Assembly (NCBI GenBank): GCA_023664625.1
Contig: JAMPFD010000020.1
Span: 1-35,812 of the forward strand
Source: Bacillota bacterium
GTDB lineage: Bacteria; Bacteroidota; Bacteroidia; Bacteroidales; Bacteroidaceae
DNA length: 35,812 nucleotides
Reading direction: 5' to 3'
The position numbers were made by a program, and so were the translations under genes. This document shows positions 1 to 8,042 of the stretch, piece after piece; position 1 is the first letter of the stretch, and every line of letters starts with the position of its first letter. Below the pieces are notes generated by a model. The model searched no databases and was not told where the DNA came from. It saw only the letters and a list, made by a program, of their open reading frames with translations.

Positions 1-56
1 TACTTCATAAAAAGCACCACAAAAGTTTTTTGTCTAACTTTTGGGGTGCAGTTCAT
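1..56. mobile_element. Insertion-sequence-like end / imperfect palindrome, copy A
   Basis: This stretch contains the arms GCACCACAAAAGTT (15-28) and AACTTTTGGGGTGC (about 37-50), inverted with one mismatch, then AGTTCA. Read on the minus strand it begins TGAACTGCACCCCAAAAGTT, which resembles terminal repeats of IS3-like elements. A related palindrome lies at 31324-31376. The rest of any element would lie left of the window, and no transposase is visible here. The IS family is inferred from memory of such ends; it could instead be a small dispersed palindromic repeat. Confidence 0.4.
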
Positions 57-98
57 TCTGGGAACAGCCTCATTCATTAAAACTACATGATTCAAACA

Positions 99-542
99 AT
101 GAAAGAGAAATTTATCACTTTAATAGCACTACTGACCATCTGTCTTTCTGGTAAAGCACAGACATCAATTAGCCTCAAACAATTGAACGGAACCACATGG
201 CAACAAATTTATCCGGATCCGGAAGATAATACTACCATCATAAAATTTTCCGCAAGCACATTTACACAGACCATTGAACATCCGAGATTAAAAAGCCGTT
301 CAGCACATGAATTCAAATACTATCTGAACAACAATATCCCAACAGTGTTTGATTTTGCAAGCGTCGGTAAAAAAGACAACGGTACATACATCATCAAGTA
401 CAATTATGAAACTGGCAGAGTCATGTCATATAAAGTTCCCAGCATTACTAACAGCACTCTGAAATTGCACTACCTGCCCATCCCCGGAACCATTATCGGG
501 AATAAAAACGGAACAGATATTATATATAAAAGAGTAAAGTGA
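99..542 (+). CDS. Small secreted protein of unknown function
   Basis: The product has about 147 residues when started at the second Met (MKEKFITL), which begins a clean Sec signal peptide: two lysines, a hydrophobic stretch ITLIALLTICLS, then a cleavage site near GKAQT. An in-frame ATG at 87 would add only four residues ahead of the signal and is less likely. The mature part of about 125 residues is rich in beta-type sequence (LNGTTWQQIYP, TIIKFSASTFTQTI, GTDIIYKRV), the look of a small lipocalin-like or beta-sandwich periplasmic protein, but I recognise no family. It stands alone between an IS-like end and a strong hairpin at 591-633, so it is probably a one-gene transcript. No conserved catalytic motif is visible. 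Confidence 0.6.
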   Translation: MKEKFITLIALLTICLSGKAQTSISLKQLNGTTWQQIYPDPEDNTTIIKFSASTFTQTIEHPRLKSRSAHEFKYYLNNNIPTVFDFASVGKKDNGTYIIKYNYETGRVMSYKVPSITNSTLKLHYLPIPGTIIGNKNGTDIIYKRVK

Positions 543-590
543 CTGAGAAGTCCTGATTGACAAAGGTATATGTCAAAAAGGAATCAATAT

Positions 591-640
591 GAACAAGGAG
601 ATGATGTAGATTTTTTACATTATCTCCTTGTTCTTTTTAG
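591..640 (+). terminator. Strong hairpin with T-run, probable terminator
   Basis: An 18-bp stem (591-608 with 616-633, one G-T pair, arm GAACAAGGAGATGATGTA) closes a 7-nt loop and is followed on the plus strand by TTTTT (634-638). It sits 49 nt after the stop of the secreted-protein gene and fits an intrinsic terminator for it. Confidence 0.7.
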
Positions 641-880
641 GCACAGCGGAAGACTGAAGGTATGGCTTAAAGATGCTTACCGAGGAGCAGAAGGCGTTCC
701 CATAGACGGTGACAAGCACAATGTTTGCCATGAAGGACGGGCATATCCTTGCCGGAATGAGGACGCTGAACCTGACGAGCCTCTTGACGGAGAAGCCAAT
801 GACTGCCATGGTGCCCCCGTGACGGGTGTTTTTTCCTGTCTTACCTATAAAAATACGTTGTAGATTCAGTGTTTACGATG
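641..880. other. Gene-poor stretch, no gene recognised
   Basis: Roughly 240 bp between the terminator and the next promoter. It is more GC-rich than its neighbours and open in several frames, including a plus-strand reading with MFAMKDGHILAG (from about 720) and a minus-strand hydrophobic reading, but neither matches a family I know and neither has start or context support. It may be the remnant of a lost gene. Confidence 0.4.
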
Positions 881-884
881 TTTA

Positions 885-916
885 TTTGCTAAAAACATTT
901 ATCTTTTGTAATTTTG
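885..916 (+). promoter_or_regulatory. Bacteroidetes-type promoter for the LytTR gene
   Basis: TTTG (885-888), a 20-bp spacer, then TAATTTTG (909-916), matching the Bacteroidetes -33/-7 consensus TTTG / TAnnTTTG. It lies 111 bp before the LytTR start codon, which implies a 5' leader of about 100 nt. Confidence 0.65.
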
Positions 917-1027
917 CGGAATATCATCATAACCCAAAAAGATGATTATGAAAAGCACTATTATTTGACATGTATCCAATAGGCTACAAGTGCAATTAAC
1001 CACACTATAAACAACAAGAATAAGGTT

Positions 1028-1504
1028 ATGGAAAACACTCTTATTTTACATGTACCGGAAGGCGAGAAGTACACAATTGTATTGAAACAGACCGACTTGG
1101 GAGACAACCCTGTCTGGATGGAGGTTGTCAAGAACTCCACTGACATGGCGGAAGAGGAAACCGAGAAGACGTTTTTCTATTTCAAGGACAGAGTGAGAAC
1201 TATGTTCCGTCCTTTGGAGTATGCCTACATAGAGTCAACGTCAAACCACTACTCACTGTGGCATCCCATTGACCCCACGAAGCCTGTGGTGAGCATATAC
1301 ATGAGTTCAATGGCAAATATTCTGGCCAAGCTGCATGATGCCGGAGTTACACAATTCATGAGGATTCACGCATCATACATTGTAAACAAGACATGCATCG
1401 AGTCACACCGTGGCAACACAACAATACTCAGAGGGCAGAGGAAGGCAATTCCTATAGGGCATGGATATAAGGAGAACTTCCATAAGAAGATGGTCACACT
1501 ATAA
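1028..1504 (+). CDS. LytTR-type DNA-binding protein without receiver domain
   Basis: The C-terminal part (about residues 62-155 of 158) has the LytTR pattern: an opening strand AYIESTSNHYSLWH, a middle helix SSMANILAKL, then FMRIHASYIVN followed by a basic strand and IPIGHGYKENF, which replaces the usual P-V-S/G-R-x-Y motif. The first 60 residues are not a response-regulator receiver (no phospho-acceptor Asp context) and not transmembrane. The protein should bind DNA as a transcription factor, but its input signal is unknown. It is monocistronic, with its own promoter at 885-916 and a 111-bp leader. Short LytTR proteins of this kind are common in Prevotella and Bacteroides. I am sure of the domain and unsure of the target. 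Confidence 0.8.
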   Translation: MENTLILHVPEGEKYTIVLKQTDLGDNPVWMEVVKNSTDMAEEETEKTFFYFKDRVRTMFRPLEYAYIESTSNHYSLWHPIDPTKPVVSIYMSSMANILAKLHDAGVTQFMRIHASYIVNKTCIESHRGNTTILRGQRKAIPIGHGYKENFHKKMVTL

Positions 1505-1511
1505 CGAAATG

Positions 1512-1564
1512 GCAGGCTGCCTTACAGCTGAAAAAACACATTCATGGCCTGCACGGCAGACTGC
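1512..1564 (+). terminator. Weak inverted repeat after the LytTR gene
   Basis: GCAGGCTGCC (1512-1521) and GGCAGACTGC (1555-1564) pair with one mismatch across a 33-nt loop, starting 8 nt after the stop codon. A T8 run lies about 50 nt further on and is not adjacent, so the terminator assignment is tentative. Confidence 0.3.
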
Positions 1565-1646
1565 TATTCAGATTTTCACATACTTACCTTTTCCGTCTGA
1601 AAGCATTTGCGTTTTTTTTACGGCAAGAGAGCATCACACTACGATA

Positions 1647-1668
1647 TAAACTAATTTCCGACAGTTAC
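1647..1668. repeat. Solo right end of the AAGTAACT MITE-like repeat
   Basis: The sequence around 1647-1668 (TAAACTAATTTCCGACAGTTAC) differs at only one base (G for A) from the right-hand end of the element at 5992-6062. No matching left end is visible upstream, so this is a solo or truncated end. It abuts the T-run of the leu operon terminator. Confidence 0.6.
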
Positions 1669-1711
1669 AAAAAACTCCCTCACACTTTCCTTATCAGAAA
1701 GTATGAGAGAG
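1669..1711 (-). terminator. Intrinsic terminator of the leu operon
   Basis: On the minus strand the arms 1711-1697 and 1689-1675 form a 15-bp stem with G-T pairs around a 7-nt loop, followed directly by TTTTTTGT. It lies about 90 bp after the last operon stop codon at 1800. Confidence 0.75.
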
Positions 1712-1799
1712 TGGTGGAATATTATCTTAACAATAAAATTATTTTGTGGCAAACATACAGCCATAGGGGGGGGATGCTTATAGCCGTATCACAGGCCGG

Positions 1800-3353
1800 T
1801 CAGAGGGCACACTGTCTTTCTATCAGGTTGAGCATCTTGAACGTTGCGTTAATAGCAGCCTGTGTCTGGTCGGCATCAAGGGCACGTGTACGGAATATCT
1901 TCTGTCCGTCCTGCCATGTTATGACGGTCTGTACGAGGGCGTCAGTACGTCCTCCTGGAGGTATTGTGACTGCATAGTTAAGCAAGTCAGGCAGAGTCCT
2001 GTCAAGTTTGTCACGATATATTCTGCGAAGAGCTTTTACAAAAGCATCATACTGGCCGTCGCCGGTTGCCTCTCCCGTAAATTCCATGCCATTAATGCTA
2101 ACCTTCAGTGATGCCAAAGGCTTTATTCCATAAGCAAGGCTTACCATATATCCGAGAAGTTTGACCTTATCCTCCTCAGGAGCGGTATGCTTAAGCACAT
2201 CAGAGACGATAAACGGCAAATCCTCCTGTGTAACAACAGCCTTTCTGTCTCCAAGTTCCGTTATACGCTTCGTTATCTGCCGAATCTGCTCAGGTTCCAG
2301 TTCAAGTCCCAATTCCTGAAGGTTCATTTCTATATTCGCCTTTCCCGAAGCCTTTCCAAGCGCATATTCACGTTTTCTTCCAAACCGTTCCGGCGTAAGG
2401 TCATTGCAGTAAAGGAGGTCTTTGTTGTCCCCATCTGCATGGACGCCGGCAACTTGTGTAAAGACATTTTCTCCCACTATAGGTTGATTCGGTGCCACGG
2501 AGATGCCGGAATAGGATTCTATAAGCCGTGAGATTTCGTTGAGTCTGTCTTCCCGGATATTGGTGTCAACCCCAAGTTGGTCACGCATAATGACCTGGAC
2601 AGAACTCAGCGGAGCATTTCCACAACGCTCGCCGAGACCGTTTACCGTCACATGCAGCCCTGCAGCACCCGACAATACAGCCGCCAGACTATTTGCGACC
2701 GCAAGGTCATAATCGTTATGAGCATGGAAATCAAAGTGGGTTTCCGGATAGCGTTCAAGCATCATCCCAAAAAAATCCATCACCTGCAGCGGATTCAGCA
2801 CACCCAAAGTATCAGGGAGCATAAAACGCTTTATGCCACAGTCCTTCAACCCATCCATCATCTGAAAGACATATTCGGGAGAGTCTTTCATACCGTTGGA
2901 CCAGTCTTCAAGGTAAAGGTTGACTTCCAAGCCTTTGGAATGGGCATATTCCACCTCACGGCGTACATCGCCAACATGCTCATCCGGTGTCTTTCCAAGT
3001 TGTTGCACGCAATGTTTCCGTGAGCCTTTCGAGAGTAGATTGATAACCTTTCCACCGCAGTAAGCTATCCAGTCCACAGACTTTCCGCCATCTACAAATC
3101 CAAGAACCTCCACCCTGTCAAGAGCATCTGCCATCTGTGCATAACGGCAAATCATGGTCACGGCGGTCTTCTCTCCCTCCGAGACACGTGCCGAAGCGAT
3201 TTCTATACGGTCGACATTGACATCATTAAGAAGCATCCGTGCCACCATAAGTTTCTCATGTGGCACGAAAGAGACTCCGCTGGTCTGTTCTCCATCACGG
3301 AGTGTGGAGTCCATTATCTCTATGAAGTTACTATTCAAAAGCAATTGAATCAA
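1800..3353 (-). CDS. Second LeuA-type synthase (2-isopropylmalate or citramalate synthase family)
   Basis: This is a DRE-TIM metallolyase of the IPMS/CimA family, which condenses acetyl-CoA with a 2-oxoacid. Catalytic features: R19-D20 in TLRDGEQTSG, the metal-binding pair H210/H212 in FHAHNDYD, and NGLGERCGN (238-246). After the TIM barrel and linker, residues from about 370 to 517 form the C-terminal LeuA-type regulatory domain, whose conserved TGEATGDGQYDAF and IPPGGRTDALVQT are visible. It is a divergent paralogue of the leuA gene at 6348-7853. As the last gene of the leu operon, 45 bp after leuD, it could be a citramalate synthase feeding LeuCD for 2-oxobutyrate and isoleucine, or a second IPMS; sequence alone does not settle the substrate. 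leuB, which usually follows in Bacteroides, is not present. Confidence 0.88.
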   Translation of the reverse strand: MIQLLLNSNFIEIMDSTLRDGEQTSGVSFVPHEKLMVARMLLNDVNVDRIEIASARVSEGEKTAVTMICRYAQMADALDRVEVLGFVDGGKSVDWIAYCGGKVINLLSKGSRKHCVQQLGKTPDEHVGDVRREVEYAHSKGLEVNLYLEDWSNGMKDSPEYVFQMMDGLKDCGIKRFMLPDTLGVLNPLQVMDFFGMMLERYPETHFDFHAHNDYDLAVANSLAAVLSGAAGLHVTVNGLGERCGNAPLSSVQVIMRDQLGVDTNIREDRLNEISRLIESYSGISVAPNQPIVGENVFTQVAGVHADGDNKDLLYCNDLTPERFGRKREYALGKASGKANIEMNLQELGLELEPEQIRQITKRITELGDRKAVVTQEDLPFIVSDVLKHTAPEEDKVKLLGYMVSLAYGIKPLASLKVSINGMEFTGEATGDGQYDAFVKALRRIYRDKLDRTLPDLLNYAVTIPPGGRTDALVQTVITWQDGQKIFRTRALDADQTQAAINATFKMLNLIERQCAL

Positions 3354-3398
3354 TTAAATTAATACATCTATTATCAAAGCTACGGCAAGACAATCGCT

Positions 3399-4013
3399 TC
3401 ATTTCTTTTCAAAAGCCTCAATCTTATCAGTGTTCGACAGCAGGAAATCAATGTCGTCATAAGCATTTTCGAGGCAATATTTCTTATAAGAATTAATTTC
3501 GAAATGCTCTGAATTTCCCGTCGACAGATTTGTCACTGTCTGGTTCGGCACGTCAACCCTGACCTCAGCTTTCGGGTCTGCGGCGATAGTGTCAAACAGT
3601 TCCTGCTGGAATTCCTTTGTCACTACTACAGGGAGTACGAAGCAGTTTAGAAGATTGTTGCGGTGAATGTCTGCAAAAGATGACGATATTACCACACGTA
3701 CTCCATAACCAGCTATTGCCCATGCAGCATGCTCGCGGCTGGAACCTGAGCCCCAGTTCTGTCCTCCGACAATAATTTCGTGACACCCCTCATGTGGAGC
3801 CTCTGAGAATTCAGGCCTGTTCATGACGAACTCCTCCACCGGATTACCGTCAGCATCATATCTCAGATCATGCATAAAGGCATCTCCGAAGAATTTCGGG
3901 TCACGCGTCGTACTTGCGAGATAACGTGCAGGAATGATAAGGTCTGTATTGCAGTTGTCTATTGCGACAGGTATACACGTACTCTTTATTATGTTGAATT
4001 TTTGCTTTGCCAT
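3399..4013 (-). CDS. leuD: 3-isopropylmalate dehydratase small subunit
   Basis: LeuD is the swivel-domain subunit that pairs with LeuC to isomerise 2- to 3-isopropylmalate in leucine synthesis, and citramalate to methylmalate where a citramalate route exists. At 204 residues the length is normal. The signature block GGQNWGSGSSREHAAWAI (83-100) carries the substrate-recognition Ser/Arg residues, and ADIHRNNLLNCFVLPVVV follows as in the family. TDLIIPARYL near the N-terminus is also typical. The gene lies 95 bp downstream of leuC and 45 bp upstream of the second synthase, in one minus-strand transcript. Confidence 0.96.
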   Translation of the reverse strand: MAKQKFNIIKSTCIPVAIDNCNTDLIIPARYLASTTRDPKFFGDAFMHDLRYDADGNPVEEFVMNRPEFSEAPHEGCHEIIVGGQNWGSGSSREHAAWAIAGYGVRVVISSSFADIHRNNLLNCFVLPVVVTKEFQQELFDTIAADPKAEVRVDVPNQTVTNLSTGNSEHFEINSYKKYCLENAYDDIDFLLSNTDKIEAFEKK

Positions 4014-4108
4014 TGTTTCCTTTGAAATAATGAAAGGTTAATTTTCACTTACAGTCTGCACCGCAGGTATTTTACCGATACAGTCGTAATGCCCATACAG
4101 CACAGAAC

Positions 4109-5500
4109 TTACAGTTTTCGAGGATCAGTAATCACACCTGTTACCGCCGATGCGGCAACAACGAGCGGTGAAGCCAGTACAGTACGTGCACCCGGTCCCT
4201 GACGGCCGACGAAGTTTCTGTTGGACGTAGATATTGACAGCTTGCCGGCAGGAACCTTGTCGGGGTTCATGGCAAGGCAGCTTGAGCAGGACGGCAAACG
4301 CAGTTCGAAGCCGGCGTCCTCAAGAATCTTGTCAATTCCTTCGTCAATTATCTGTTGTCTTACAAGCCAGGAGCCGGGCACAAGCCACGCCACGACATTA
4401 TCAGCCTTTTTCTTTCCTCTCACTACAGAGGCGAAAGCGCGGAAGTCCTCTATTCTACCATTTGTACAAGCACCGAGGAAGCAATAATCAACAGGTATGC
4501 CTTCCAGCTTCTGTCCCGGCTGGAACTGCATGTAATCAAGCATACCTATGAACTGTTCGCGCTCTTCTTCCGGAATCATGTCAAGGGAAGGGATACATTC
4601 GTCAATGGCGATTCCCGCTCCGGGGTTTGTACCGTATGTTATACGCGGAGCTATGTCCTCTGCCCTATATGTCACCTCTTTGTCAAATACAGCGTCAGAA
4701 TCCGAGTACAGTTCTTTCCATTTGCCTACGGCACTTTCCCACTCCTCGCCCTTCGGGGCATATTCACGCCCTTTCAGATAAGCGAACGTCGTCTCGTCAG
4801 GAGCTATCAGCCCGGCACGCGACCCCATCTCAATAGACAAGTTTGACAATGTCAGACGACCTTCCATGGACATGTTGCGGATTGTAGAGCCTGCATACTC
4901 CACGGCATAGCCTGTCGCTCCGGAGGTTGTCATCTGCGCCATGATGTAGAGTGCGACGTCCTTTGCCGTAGTCCCTTCAGGAAGTTCTCCCTCAACGTTG
5001 ATGCGCATTGTCTTCGGCTTAGACTGCAATATGCACTGCGAAGCAAGTACCTGAGCTACTTCACTCGTCCCTATGCCCATGGCAATGGCACCCACGGCAC
5101 CGTGTGTAGAAGTGTGCGAATCACCGCAGACAATGGTCATTCCCGGGAGTGACAATGCCTTTTCCGGACCTACAACATGTATTATACCATTATCTTTCGT
5201 GCCCATGGCGAAATGCCTGATTCCGAATTCTGCACAGTTGGCGGCAAGAGTCTCTACCTGTTTTCTGCCTACAGGATCGTCAATGCGCTCCTGCTGATCG
5301 GAAGGAGTGTTATGGTCAGGCATTGCCACGACATGATCAGGACGGAATACCCTGATGCCTTTGTCACGAAGAGTGTCAAAAGCCTGCGGCGATGTTACCT
5401 CATGCGCATAGAGGCGGTCTATATAAAGTTGTGTAGGGCCATCCTCCACATTCTGTACAACGTGCGCGTCCCAAATCTTGTCAAATAATGTTTTTCCCAT
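4109..5500 (-). CDS. leuC: 3-isopropylmalate dehydratase large subunit
   Basis: This is the aconitase-type [4Fe-4S] subunit of isopropylmalate isomerase, 463 residues, the expected length. The three cluster cysteines are C345 in GACTNGR and C405/C408 in [12 protein letters not shown]. Other family blocks are [21 protein letters not shown] (in pieces, 124-144), [15 protein letters not shown] near the end, and the N-terminal [13 protein letters not shown]. It works with the adjacent LeuD. Upstream, the operon is interrupted by a small PH-domain gene (5576-5992). All key residues are intact, so the enzyme should be functional. Confidence 0.97.
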   Translation of the reverse strand: MGKTLFDKIWDAHVVQNVEDGPTQLYIDRLYAHEVTSPQAFDTLRDKGIRVFRPDHVVAMPDHNTPSDQQERIDDPVGRKQVETLAANCAEFGIRHFAMGTKDNGIIHVVGPEKALSLPGMTIVCGDSHTSTHGAVGAIAMGIGTSEVAQVLASQCILQSKPKTMRINVEGELPEGTTAKDVALYIMAQMTTSGATGYAVEYAGSTIRNMSMEGRLTLSNLSIEMGSRAGLIAPDETTFAYLKGREYAPKGEEWESAVGKWKELYSDSDAVFDKEVTYRAEDIAPRITYGTNPGAGIAIDECIPSLDMIPEEEREQFIGMLDYMQFQPGQKLEGIPVDYCFLGACTNGRIEDFRAFASVVRGKKKADNVVAWLVPGSWLVRQQIIDEGIDKILEDAGFELRLPSCSSCLAMNPDKVPAGKLSISTSNRNFVGRQGPGARTVLASPLVVAASAVTGVITDPRKL

Positions 5501-5575
5501 ATAATGATATATTTGCGGTTATGACTATGGGCTGTGAGCTGATGACTATGACAACCTAAAGCCCAATGCCAAAAC

Positions 5576-5992
5576 CTATATTACTCCAATTATATTTATT
5601 TCATGAGAACATGTCTCTTGTATGCTTTTTATGAAACTGACTTTATCTTTAGGCGATATGACTACAGAGCCATTACAGAACTTCAACTCTATTCTGTCCA
5701 TTGAGGCAGCAGGGGCAGACAGCATGGTCTTCGTTGATTTTATAGACTGAATATCATCAATGTGGAATCTCTCAGAAAAGAGAAATCCATATTTGACCAC
5801 CAAGTATTTTCCGCAAACAACATATCTTATGCCGAATAACAGTGCCATTACAAAGCCTAATATGGCAACAACTATGCAAAAGACGACAAGCGAGAAATCT
5901 GGATACAGCACAGGAGCCACAGGTATCAATGTGAGTCCTGTTATGACAATGACAAGCCATGCATCAACTTTGGATTTATATACTTTTCTCAT
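5576..5992 (-). CDS. Membrane-anchored bacterial PH-like domain protein
   Basis: A 138-residue protein with two hydrophobic helices (about 12-34 and 36-56) followed by a cytosolic domain. The domain resembles the bacterial PH (bPH_4/DUF1200-type) family: YVVCGKYLVVKYGF, then IDDIQSIKSTKTMLSAPAAS, RIELKFCNGSVVISPKDKVSF. The pattern IxSI...SaPAaS...RIE...viSP is characteristic. Proteins of this type often sit at the membrane, but their ligand is unknown. It lies between leuA and leuC in the same direction, yet has no obvious role in leucine synthesis. Its start codon overlaps the end of the MITE-like repeat at 5992-6062, so its leader is made of repeat sequence. The family call is from pattern recognition only. 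Confidence 0.7.
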   Translation of the reverse strand: MRKVYKSKVDAWLVIVITGLTLIPVAPVLYPDFSLVVFCIVVAILGFVMALLFGIRYVVCGKYLVVKYGFLFSERFHIDDIQSIKSTKTMLSAPAASMDRIELKFCNGSVVISPKDKVSFIKSIQETCSHEINIIGVI

Positions 5993-6062
5993 AAGTAACT
6001 ATTGATAATTATTTTATAATATAATGTTTTCTCACTAAAAACTAATTTCCAACAGTTACTTA
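5992..6062. repeat. MITE-like element, internally deleted copy (71 bp)
   Basis: It starts TAAGTAACTATTGATAATT and ends AATTTCCAACAGTTACTTA; the reverse complement of the end is TAAGTAACTGTTGGAAATT, so the termini are inverted repeats of about 19 bp. Both ends and the left interior (TTATAATATAATGTTTTCTCACTAAAA, in pieces) match the longer copy at 16519-16773, as if the middle had been deleted. It contains no coding capacity. Its left end coincides with the start codon of the PH-domain gene. Confidence 0.75.
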
Positions 6063-6347
6063 GGACTTAGTATTTAGTGGTCTGTTGATGTTCGACTTTC
6101 TCCTGTCCCCTCACAGTCATAGATATGTTATATATATATATGAAAAGCATCATTATTAGTATAATCCTAAATACTGCTTAGGAAAGGGGGCATAAGAAGC
6201 TAAGCCATGTCCTGCATAAATAGCCAGTATTCTTCCGTTGGAGCTGTCACAGAAGTTCTTATTCTAACTTGTGGCATGGATAAAAAAAATCCAGACTTCT
6301 TTAAGGATTCATATATAACGTATTTGCGTTTGAACATGCCACACGGC
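6063..6347. other. Noncoding gap inside the leu operon
   Basis: With the repeat, this makes about 355 bp between leuA and the PH-domain gene. Its right part is open on the plus strand but that reading is antisense to leuA. A 9-bp inverted pair (AGTATTTAG near 6068, CTAAATACT near 6168) and a run of TATATA are present. I see no gene or convincing terminator. Confidence 0.5.
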
Positions 6348-7853
6348 CTACTTGAATTTGTTCACACAATCAATATAAGCCTCAACAGAAGCTTTCACTA
6401 CATCCGTATCCGCACCGAATCCATAATAGACATGACCATCATATTCAACCTGCATGTGAACCTTTCCGACATCATCCGACCCCTTGGAAATGGCCTGTAT
6501 GGTAAATTCCTTGAGCACCATTTCCTTCATAATAATCTTCTTCATGGCCCTTATGGCCGCGTCAACAGGACCGTTACCGGTAGAGCAGGCCTCAAACTTC
6601 TGTCCGCTTATGTCCAGTCCTATGGAAGCCACGCATTTCGACTTGGCGTCCATACCTGTCGTGACCTGAAGGAAATCCAGCCTTACGGCATGGGCATTGG
6701 CGCGGTCGGCACCTGCAAGAACAAGAATGTCGTCATCATTCACTTCCTTTTTCTTGTCAGCAAGTTTCAGGAATTCTGTATAAACTTTGTCAAGTCTCTC
6801 ACCGTCAATCTCTATACCGTTGACCTGCAGACGGTGCTTCAGTGCGGCACGGCCGGAACGCGCCGTAAGCACTATGGCATTATCGTCTATGCCCACATCC
6901 TTCGGATTCATTATCTCATAGGTAGAAGCGTTCTTCAGAACCCCGTCCTGATGGATGCCTGAGGAATGTGCAAAAGCATTTCTTCCTACTACGGCTTTAT
7001 TAGACTGTACAGGCATGTTCATCAATGAGGAGACCATGCGTGAGGTCGGATAAATCTTTGTGGTATTTATATTTGTTTCTATGCCCAATTCCGGATGGGT
7101 CTTGAATGTCATAGCCACTTCTTCAAGAGAAGTATTGCCGGCACGTTCTCCTATGCCGTTGACAGTGACCTCAACCTGCCGAGCACCGCCGAGCACGCCG
7201 GCCACAGTGTTAGCCGTAGCCATTCCGAGGTCATTATGGCAATGGGTTGAAAGGATTGCCTTGCCTGCAGCGAAAGCATCTACATGTTCATACAGATACT
7301 TTATTTTCTCCTGATACTCTCCAGGGAGGCGGAAACCGGTTGTATCAGGAATATTGCAGACCGTCGCACCAGCCTTTGTCACAGCATCTATGACACGTGC
7401 GAGATACTCATTATCCGTGCGGCCTGCATCCTCAGCATAGAATTCCACATCTTCAACATACTTCTTTGCGTACTTCACGGCAGCAACGGCACGCTCTATG
7501 ATTTCCTCAGGAGTGCTGTTGAACTTATACTTTATATGCGACGGCGACGTACCGATACCCGTATGTATACGCTTATGCTTTGCATATTGCAGTGCTTCGG
7601 CAGCAACGTCAATATCTTTCCTGACTGCACGTGTCAACGCACAGATTGTCGGCCAGGTGACAGCCTTGCTTATTTCTATCACACTGTTAAAATCTCCCGG
7701 ACTGGAAACAGGGAATCCCGCCTCTATAACATCAACGCCCAATGCCTCAAGTTGTCGCGCCACCTGAATTTTTTCCACAGTATTGAGCTGACACCCCGGC
7801 ACCTGCTCACCATCACGCAAGGTCGTATCGAAAATGTATAATCTATCACTCAT
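6348..7853 (-). CDS. leuA: 2-isopropylmalate synthase
   Basis: This enzyme catalyses the first committed step of leucine synthesis, condensing acetyl-CoA with 2-oxoisovalerate. At 501 residues it matches the bacterial LeuA length. The catalytic barrel has R13-D14 in [10 protein letters not shown], the metal ligands H204/H206 in [11 protein letters not shown], and NGIGERAGN (232-240). A flexible linker follows [15 protein letters not shown]. The C-terminal leucine-binding regulatory domain (about 370-501) contains SIGLDISGQ and [16 protein letters not shown], so feedback inhibition by leucine is expected. It is the promoter-proximal gene of the operon, with a likely -7 box at 7903-7910, and it is the canonical synthase compared with the divergent paralogue at 1800-3353. 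Confidence 0.96.
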   Translation of the reverse strand: MSDRLYIFDTTLRDGEQVPGCQLNTVEKIQVARQLEALGVDVIEAGFPVSSPGDFNSVIEISKAVTWPTICALTRAVRKDIDVAAEALQYAKHKRIHTGIGTSPSHIKYKFNSTPEEIIERAVAAVKYAKKYVEDVEFYAEDAGRTDNEYLARVIDAVTKAGATVCNIPDTTGFRLPGEYQEKIKYLYEHVDAFAAGKAILSTHCHNDLGMATANTVAGVLGGARQVEVTVNGIGERAGNTSLEEVAMTFKTHPELGIETNINTTKIYPTSRMVSSLMNMPVQSNKAVVGRNAFAHSSGIHQDGVLKNASTYEIMNPKDVGIDDNAIVLTARSGRAALKHRLQVNGIEIDGERLDKVYTEFLKLADKKKEVNDDDILVLAGADRANAHAVRLDFLQVTTGMDAKSKCVASIGLDISGQKFEACSTGNGPVDAAIRAMKKIIMKEMVLKEFTIQAISKGSDDVGKVHMQVEYDGHVYYGFGADTDVVKASVEAYIDCVNKFK

Positions 7854-7902
7854 ATTTAATCTGCAAAGTTTCAGTTTTTAATCTTTTTACTTTATCCTGT
7901 TG

Positions 7903-7938
7903 CAAATTTACAACTATTTTACCACATATACAAGCAAA
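7903..7938 (-). promoter_or_regulatory. Probable promoter of the leu operon
   Basis: On the minus strand TAAATTTG (7910-7903) matches the Bacteroidetes -7 box TAnnTTTG. A TTTG at 7938-7935 is 24 bp upstream, slightly far, while CTTG at 7934-7931 sits at the normal 20-bp spacing. It lies 50 bp before the leuA start. I did not see a leader peptide or T-box-like element. Confidence 0.5.
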
Positions 7939-8042
7939 TTGTAATTTTTATATGTAAAAGATTAAATATATAACGATTATCAACCTATCAGGACTGCAAC
8001 ATCAGCATACTTAAAAAGACATGGGCATCACCCTACTCCATA

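Noticed and set aside
570..863. A 97-codon open frame on plus and a 64-codon one on minus
   Set aside because: The plus frame begins inside the terminator hairpin, and neither reading has family features or initiation context.
6207..6962. Plus-strand open frame of 251 codons
   Set aside because: Mostly antisense to leuA, whose catalytic and regulatory motifs are clear; its own composition is unlike a real protein.
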